From assembly GCA_001600355.1 (NCBI GenBank), contig BCJU01000003.1:2050519-2114518 (forward strand): a DNA stretch of 64,000 bases, read 5' to 3'. Below the pieces are notes generated by a model. The model was given only the letters and a program-made list of their open reading frames with translations, had not been told where the DNA came from and made no database searches. Shown piece after piece: positions 58,176 through 64,000 of this stretch. A program made the translations under genes and the position numbers. The DNA comes from Meira nashicola. Lineage: Eukaryota > Basidiomycota > Exobasidiomycetes > Exobasidiales > Brachybasidiaceae. The stretch's first letter is position 1, and each line of letters begins with the position of its first letter.

Positions 58176-59075
58176 ATGTCTGGTCAATCAACAAGGGTAG
58201 TACATTGGCCTACAGGAAATGCAAGTTGGAATACAGCATTGACTCAATTCGCCAAAACTGTTAATCCAAAAAGTCAATTACCCAAAGGAGTTTATTTACG
58301 TTCTGATACGCATACATTAGCAATTTATGATGGATATCCGAAAGCAAAGTTTCACTTTTTAATTTTACCTAGGATACCGTTCAATCTAGATCAATCAAAT
58401 AATTCCGGCACAGCAGTATCACAATCGACATCTTCCTCGTCTGCATCCAAACCTGCACTTGGATTGGCAGGTGGAAAGTTGAATTTAGGTGCCTCTTCAA
58501 AAGGATTGACTGTTCCTGCTGCACATCTTCATAGCTTAAGTTCTTTGCTTGCAAGTCCATATGCATCAGAAGTATTGGAAAAAATGCGAAAACAAAGTGA
58601 ATCGGTCGTTGAATTAATAAAGGAAGAGATGCGACATTATCCTTTACCTGACGCTTCCGATGATGGAACATGTCAAGTAGAATGGCCAATTCGAGTAGGA
58701 TTTCATGCCGTTCCAAGTATGGATACCATTCATTTACACGTAATAAGTGATGATCTCGTTTCAGATCGATTGAAACATAAGAAGCACTATCAATCCTTTC
58801 ATCCTACTCATGGATTTTGGTTAGAGTTAGATACGATTCAAGAGCTTGTACGGCAAGGAAAAAAGAGTTTACCCAATTCTGAAGCTCATTATGAATCTTT
58901 ACTCAAGTCGCCATTGATCTCTTTTCGTGATGGTAAAGTCTATCCTAATATGCCTAAACTCAAAGATCATCTCGAGCAGGCATGGATAGAGAACTTGAAG
59001 CAGCGGCGAGAGAAGGTCAACCCAACTCGCAAATTGGCCGGAACAAAACATGACCTTGAGCAGGATAACGAGTAA
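58176..59075 (+). CDS. aprataxin-like HIT protein (Hnt3-like)
   Basis: Aprataxins remove AMP from abortive 5'-adenylated DNA ends. The ATG at 58176 (MSGQSTRVVHWP, strong CAACA context) gives 299 residues; an in-frame ATG at 58140 would add 12. The HIT core shows KAKFHFLILPR, then after a Ser/Ala-rich insert of about 45 residues, HLHSLSSLL, and the triad region GFHAVPSMDTIHLHVIS. KKHYQSFHPTHGFWLEL follows as in aprataxins. In the C-terminal zinc-finger position NMPKLKDHLEQAW is kept, but the CxxC pair expected just before it is absent (LLKSPLISFRDGKVYP). So either the finger is lost or it is built differently. Confidence 0.88.
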   Translation: MSGQSTRVVHWPTGNASWNTALTQFAKTVNPKSQLPKGVYLRSDTHTLAIYDGYPKAKFHFLILPRIPFNLDQSNNSGTAVSQSTSSSSASKPALGLAGGKLNLGASSKGLTVPAAHLHSLSSLLASPYASEVLEKMRKQSESVVELIKEEMRHYPLPDASDDGTCQVEWPIRVGFHAVPSMDTIHLHVISDDLVSDRLKHKKHYQSFHPTHGFWLELDTIQELVRQGKKSLPNSEAHYESLLKSPLISFRDGKVYPNMPKLKDHLEQAWIENLKQRREKVNPTRKLAGTKHDLEQDNE

Positions 59076-59207
59076 TTGACAAGGTCAACATAGACTGTAT
59101 TATATCAAAAAATTAAAATTTCTATTGTTTGTACAATTTATAAGCGAAACATTCATGAAATAGAAAGCGATGGTTGCAAAAGTTAGGGAAATTTTGTATA
59201 TATTGTC

Positions 59208-62200
59208 TCAGTCCTCCTCTTCTGAGTTCATCTCTTCGACATCATCATTTTCCTCTTCATTAGTTTCCGATTGCTTCTTTTGCTCTTCAACAATCCTTCG
59301 AGCGTGTGCCAAGACTGCTTGTTGACCGGTTTGATCGCCATGACGCTTTTCAAATTCTAGCCATTTCTTTAATACTGATTTAATCTTCTTACTAGATAAT
59401 TTAAGAGCTAAAATTCTTTCGAACAAATCACGAACTTGGGATGTATTTTGTACTCTTGTCTCTTGATCGATATATTGCCACCAAATATCTAATCTTTTTG
59501 GGTAGCTATCCACTAATCCTTCAAAGATCGTCCTTCCACGTTCAGAATCTCCAATTCGAAATTCATCTAAAGCATAGGCAAGAATCGTTTTAACATGTTT
59601 GCGTTTCTCCAAACTTTGCATACTTCTAGAGACGACTGCACGACTATCATCTGTATGTGATCCTTGTGATCCATTTCTCAACAGAAATCTATGATATCCT
59701 TGCCATACCTTGCTACTCAAACCGAACTTTTTTGCTGTCCTTCTCCAATGATCTTGTGCGGCTTCCAATTTACCACTTTGTTCCAAAACATCGGCAAGAC
59801 GAAGATGAACAGCTTTGGGTTCATTATACTGACATGCTTCTTTGAATGTTGCCTCCAAGGCATCCGCATTTCCATACGTATTTTCCAAATTGAGCAAAGC
59901 AAGCCAAACGTTAAACTTTTCTTGTTGTTCACGGAAATGAATAGTTTGCAAAGCTCTCTTGGCAATCTCTCTTGCTTTTTCAACGTCGCCCAATTGAACT
60001 TGGAAAGAGACAAATTGGATCCACAAGAAGGAAGAATTAGGGGAACCTAACAAGAGACGTTCGAAATCTTGTGCTGATTCTGGCATTTTTGTAGCGAGAT
60101 CAGCTGTCAAATCTTCTTGCATTTGTTTCTTGCCGCGTTTCTTAGATCGTTTTATTGAATTATCATTTTCATCATCAGATGAATCTGAATTATCCGAAGA
60201 ATCATCATCCTTATTTTCTATTCCATCAGCGGACCATGAAAAACCTCCGTTCAAATGAAGTGCTGGTGCAATAGCAGTGTTCTTTTGTTTTGAAGTTTTC
60301 GAAGCTTCAACGGAGGTCTCACCTTCAAGATCTATGGCTTCATCATCAGAATCTTCTTCATCCTCTTCTTCTGAGCTGTCATCGTCATCAGATATCTTGT
60401 TGGGGTCGAAGTCGAGCCATTGATCGCCATCCTCTTTCGCCAAAGCCTGAATTTCGGCGTCAATATCAACATGATCATCATCGCTATCTTCTTCTTCATC
60501 TTCTTCCATTGCCTTGTCTTCGTCTTCACTTTCTAATTCAGCCTCAAGGTCTTCCATATTGGTTTCGCTGTCGTGATCATCCTCATCTTCGGAATCCTCC
60601 TCTTCCTCTTCATCACTATCGCTGCCGTGATCGATTTCAAGTAAATTCTCGTCATCATCAGAGTCGTTCTGCAAAAGCGCATCTGCGTCCATTTCAACGT
60701 CACTGCTACCTGCATCGCTACCTTCATCATCATCTTCTTCTTCTTCTGCTGATTCTTCAAAATCTTCGGAAGAGAAAAGGCTTGGCTTTAAACCAAAACT
60801 GAGCTTTTTCTTTTCCACGTCTAATTTCAAGATTACAGCTTTGACCTTGTCACCAACACTAAAAGCTTTAACAGCTTGGTCGGGATCGGCATCGTCACTC
60901 AATTGAGTCTTGTGTGCCAAACCACTCAAAGTAGTGCCGTCGATCTGAACAAAAACACCAAACTCTGCTAAAGCACGAACGAATCCTTTGACTTTCTGAC
61001 CGACTTCTAAAGAGGCTAGCAATGTTGCTTCGACTGATTTTGCACTCACTTTCTTACTCTTTGTTCCACCAACTTTTGACTTTAATGACATCTCTACCTT
61101 GTTGTTTGAAGAGCCAACTTCGGTAATTGTACCTTCGACTAGTTGTCCTGGTTTGAAAAGACTTTTCCAATCGGCAACGAAAGAATCCGATGATTCAGAT
61201 ATTCTGACACGCGCTGTTACATTCCTTCCCACATCAACAAATAGACCTGCTTTCTCAACAGCAGATTTGACGAAACCTCGTACTTTTTGTCCAACTTGCA
61301 AGTCTTCTGCTTTGTTGATGATAGGATCACGAATTGCTGCCCCATTTTCTTGCAATACACTAGTTCTGGTCGAAACTTCTGCTCGCTTGTTCGTGGTTCC
61401 TTTGAGGTTCAATAGCTTAACTTGTATTTGTTCATCTTTGCCAGGAAGTAGCGCATCAACATTTTGCACATCTCCGTAATCATCCTCTGTATCAACGGCA
61501 TGCAATCGACAACGAACGGATTTTCCGATATTCAAGAGAGCAGCATTACCATCCCGGCCGAATACTCGAGCAGTGAGAATTTTGCCCACACTCAAATCTG
61601 CTTCTTGCACAGAAGGAATGCTATTTTGACTTCCAACGATCACTATTCCCCTGTCAGCTTTCTTGTCCAAGACCTTTAAGTCATTAATCAATTCACCTTC
61701 AGTCAATTGTTGTCGTAATGATTCAACATCTAAGCTTCGCATTTTTGCAAGCGTATTCAAACCCAACAAAGCACGAACATTGCTCGGCTGTAATTCCAAA
61801 ACAACGACATCTTGATGTACAGCTGCTAATTTACCATCAACAGAATCGCCTACACTGACGACATCTACATTAAGTCTTTTCAGGTAACTTTCACTCGCTT
61901 GACGAATGCTGGCAGATACTCGTCCGGATTCATAATCAACTCTTGTTAGACGTACTTTGACGCATTGACCGATGAAGAAAGATGATCGAATTGATTCAGC
62001 TGACATTTTTGCACTGTTCTCCAAAGCTTCATTGATGGGAATATAAGCACGTATCTGACCAAAGAGATCTACCAAAAGAGCAGAAGGTCCGACATTGCCC
62101 TCCATTATACGACCAATAGTACCATGTGTAATGACACCAACGCGGGCATCTTGCATATTAGCTACAATACTCAAAGTGCTTTGAACTAATGTACGTTTGA

Positions 62201-64000
62201 GAGTCAAAACAATCCTATTTTGTTCAGGATCAACTTTCAGAACTCGTGCGCTGACAGATTGACCAACCTTGTATTTCTTTTCCGGCTTTTTGAGAGGAAC
62301 TTCAGCAAAGTGAGCTGGGAAGACAACTCCATCGACGGATCCATTAATGTTGAGCACAATCGCTTTGGGATTTACGACACGGATGGTTGCTTTGATCACC
62401 TCGCCGACCATAACCTCACTTACACGCATAAATGCTCTATCCAATATACTCTTTTGGAAAGAGAGACGAACAATTTCATCTGTAAGAGAATGTCCCACAA
62501 CACGAGCTGAATGTACCGTTCCTATTCTGAAACGACCGCTGGTTGCAGGTAGAGCAACAACATGATCGTCTGAACATGCAGAAATATGCGTGAAAGCTTT
62601 TGTTTCATGTTCTCCTCCTTTGATCACACACATTAAACCCCAATCTTCAATTGTACTGAGAACTGTTGCTTGAACACGGGCACCGATGGGATATTCTTCT
62701 GGAATCGTTGAACGAGAAGATAAGCTGATGACAGAAGGTGTTGCGCTCATTGCAATCTTTCGGCTTGCTACATCATCACGTACATCCTCCATTTCTGGTC
62801 CTTGCTCCCATAAAATTCTAGCTTTAATCTTTTGACCCACTTGATATTCTTCGTCATGCTTCATATGAACAGAAGAGATTGTTGCATCAAACATACCAAA
62901 TACTTTGACGTTGATACCTTGAGTGGAAGTTGCAGTTACCAAAACTTGAATCAAATTGCCAGGCAATAATGCACGAGCGCTTGGGGGAATGGTTATCGTT
63001 GAAGATGTGTATTTCGGATTATTGATTGTTGCAGAGAATGATCTTTGATTATCTGCAACCGAAGAAATGAATGCTTGAACAACTTGACCCTCTTCCAAGA
63101 CCTTCTTTCCTGCATCTTTGAATGATATGAATCCACTTACTCCTTCAATTCCTGTGTTCATCAAATATCCATGATCTTCTTTGCTCTTCACAGAGAGAGG
63201 CAGAGTAAAACCTGTCGAAAGATCGGTTACACTGACTCCTTCATTGACTACTGTTGGATCCAATGTCAATTCTACCCGTTGGGACTCTTGCTCATACTCT
63301 CCTCCTTCTCGTCCTCTTGTATGCTTTTGCGTACCTGATGCTTGTAATGCAGCCACAGATGCATGTATCCATTGACCAACAGAGAATAAATCACGTAATT
63401 CGGGCACTCCTGATTTCTTGGCCACGTCTTTTTCCTCATCCTCATCACTGTCGTCTTCATCATCTTCCTCTTCTTCACTATCAGTCATCCCTTCAAGCCT
63501 CTGCGTGAATGTCTCACTGATGTTCGTGATCGGAATGTGTCCCAGCAATTGGTCTGGTAAACTGACAACGATTGCCAAAGGATGAACAGCAAGAACAGAG
63601 CACAATAGCCTTGTTCCAACATTTAATCTTTTATAGTTTAACAATTCAATTCTTGCTGATTTATCTTCTGTGGTTGCACCTTGTTGTTCTCCTTTTCCTT
63701 TAGTTTTAGTTTTGGTATCTATTGTCCGTTTCTTACGTTCGGCATTCTTCTTTTCTCGATTTGCTTTCTTCTTTTGTTCTATCTTACTATCTTTGAACAA
63801 CTCATCATCAGCTGTAGGTGTATCAGTTTTAATAGCCTTTTTTGCCGCTCTTCTTTCTTTTGCTTCTTGATCTACTTCTCGTAAAGCTTGCTTATGTTCG
63901 AATTGAGTTAATTTTGATCCTCCGCCACGTGGAAAATCAATCTCTTCTGATCGTAGAACTGAGGTAGAAGGTGCTGTACTTTTGACTGATTCATCATGTC
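59208..64000 (-). CDS. RRP5: rRNA processing protein RRP5 (5' end beyond window)
   Basis: Large nucleolar factor required for both 18S and 5.8S/25S pre-rRNA processing. The frame stays open from the stop at 59208 to the right edge, giving about 1597 visible residues. The extreme N-terminus is missing; the edge begins just before SEEIDFPRGGGSKLTQFEHK, the usual RRP5 opening. Tandem S1 domains follow (for example VGTRLLCSVLAVHPLAIVVSLP, VGQSVSARVLKVDPEQNRIVLTL, VGQKVKGFVRALAEFGVFVQI). A very long Asp/Glu/Ser-rich linker separates them from C-terminal HAT-type repeats (FERLLLGSPNSSFLWIQFVS, RLDIWWQYIDQE). Domain order matches the family. Intronless in view. Confidence 0.97.
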   Translation of the reverse strand, partial: HDESVKSTAPSTSVLRSEEIDFPRGGGSKLTQFEHKQALREVDQEAKERRAAKKAIKTDTPTADDELFKDSKIEQKKKANREKKNAERKKRTIDTKTKTKGKGEQQGATTEDKSARIELLNYKRLNVGTRLLCSVLAVHPLAIVVSLPDQLLGHIPITNISETFTQRLEGMTDSEEEEDDEDDSDEDEEKDVAKKSGVPELRDLFSVGQWIHASVAALQASGTQKHTRGREGGEYEQESQRVELTLDPTVVNEGVSVTDLSTGFTLPLSVKSKEDHGYLMNTGIEGVSGFISFKDAGKKVLEEGQVVQAFISSVADNQRSFSATINNPKYTSSTITIPPSARALLPGNLIQVLVTATSTQGINVKVFGMFDATISSVHMKHDEEYQVGQKIKARILWEQGPEMEDVRDDVASRKIAMSATPSVISLSSRSTIPEEYPIGARVQATVLSTIEDWGLMCVIKGGEHETKAFTHISACSDDHVVALPATSGRFRIGTVHSARVVGHSLTDEIVRLSFQKSILDRAFMRVSEVMVGEVIKATIRVVNPKAIVLNINGSVDGVVFPAHFAEVPLKKPEKKYKVGQSVSARVLKVDPEQNRIVLTLKRTLVQSTLSIVANMQDARVGVITHGTIGRIMEGNVGPSALLVDLFGQIRAYIPINEALENSAKMSAESIRSSFFIGQCVKVRLTRVDYESGRVSASIRQASESYLKRLNVDVVSVGDSVDGKLAAVHQDVVVLELQPSNVRALLGLNTLAKMRSLDVESLRQQLTEGELINDLKVLDKKADRGIVIVGSQNSIPSVQEADLSVGKILTARVFGRDGNAALLNIGKSVRCRLHAVDTEDDYGDVQNVDALLPGKDEQIQVKLLNLKGTTNKRAEVSTRTSVLQENGAAIRDPIINKAEDLQVGQKVRGFVKSAVEKAGLFVDVGRNVTARVRISESSDSFVADWKSLFKPGQLVEGTITEVGSSNNKVEMSLKSKVGGTKSKKVSAKSVEATLLASLEVGQKVKGFVRALAEFGVFVQIDGTTLSGLAHKTQLSDDADPDQAVKAFSVGDKVKAVILKLDVEKKKLSFGLKPSLFSSEDFEESAEEEEDDDEGSDAGSSDVEMDADALLQNDSDDDENLLEIDHGSDSDEEEEEDSEDEDDHDSETNMEDLEAELESEDEDKAMEEDEEEDSDDDHVDIDAEIQALAKEDGDQWLDFDPNKISDDDDSSEEEDEEDSDDEAIDLEGETSVEASKTSKQKNTAIAPALHLNGGFSWSADGIENKDDDSSDNSDSSDDENDNSIKRSKKRGKKQMQEDLTADLATKMPESAQDFERLLLGSPNSSFLWIQFVSFQVQLGDVEKAREIAKRALQTIHFREQQEKFNVWLALLNLENTYGNADALEATFKEACQYNEPKAVHLRLADVLEQSGKLEAAQDHWRRTAKKFGLSSKVWQGYHRFLLRNGSQGSHTDDSRAVVSRSMQSLEKRKHVKTILAYALDEFRIGDSERGRTIFEGLVDSYPKRLDIWWQYIDQETRVQNTSQVRDLFERILALKLSSKKIKSVLKKWLEFEKRHGDQTGQQAVLAHARRIVEEQKKQSETNEEENDDVEEMNSEEED

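Noticed and set aside
1..64000. tRNA, rRNA, CRISPR or transposon copies
   Set aside because: No B-box-like GGTTCRANNCC in a cloverleaf context, no rRNA core, no regularly spaced direct repeats, and no transposase or reverse transcriptase motifs were seen by eye; a covariance-model search was not possible.

Overview
The window is nuclear DNA of a fungus, most likely a basidiomycete of the Ustilaginomycotina (smut and Exobasidium relatives). This rests on compact single-copy housekeeping genes, sparse short introns (mostly 66-122 nt, donors GTGAGT or GTAAGT, CTGAC/CTAAC-like branch sites), a complete-looking complex I 51-kDa subunit, and small tandem secreted proteins. The lineage call is inference from gene style; genus cannot be read from the sequence.

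Left region (1-8 kb). Eight same-strand, mostly intronless genes form a tandem family of secreted, strongly basic, cysteine-poor proteins of about 140-210 residues. Each has a signal peptide. Immediately after it comes a short acidic/hydrophobic motif: three members carry exact DLNxxP motifs, which is the plant EAR co-repressor-recruiting motif, and the others carry a related D-x-FLNLP or D-x(4-5)-FP/VPP form. Then follow a low-complexity linker with nuclear-localisation-like basic clusters, tandem charged repeats with 23-residue spacing, and in most a C-terminal GYG...NxxLKxxRxKxK...IAtxEEI module. Two members show frame damage with recognisable homologous sequence beyond the stop, and a third is short. 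A ninth secreted basic gene, unrelated at the motif level and carrying an intron, follows. The inferred role is a birth-and-death effector cluster that could act in a plant nucleus through Topless-type co-repressors. This is the most novel content of the window.

Right region (9.8-64 kb). Ordinary housekeeping genes are packed with short convergent 3' gaps and shared divergent promoters: an acetate/ammonium transporter-family protein, cytochrome c heme lyase, MAK16, a HEAT-repeat protein, a small DUF1748 mitochondrial protein, HMG-CoA synthase, ALG1, a MEMO-like protein, the dynamin MGM1, a Zap1-like zinc-finger factor, V-ATPase subunit e, RPB6, Golgi GDPase, RPS28, complex I 51 kDa, TIM8, a secreted M28 aminopeptidase, a sugar transporter, KAE1, a large Ser-rich unknown, a CDK11/PITSLRE kinase, NOP4, coproporphyrinogen oxidase, an aprataxin-like protein and RRP5, which runs off the right edge. 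Themes are ribosome biogenesis (MAK16, NOP4, RRP5, RPS28) and mitochondrial function (heme lyase, MGM1, TIM8, 51 kDa, CPOX). They are scattered single genes, not an operon.

Exon boundaries were read by eye from splice consensus plus frame continuity. No rRNA, tRNA, CRISPR array or intact transposon was recognised.
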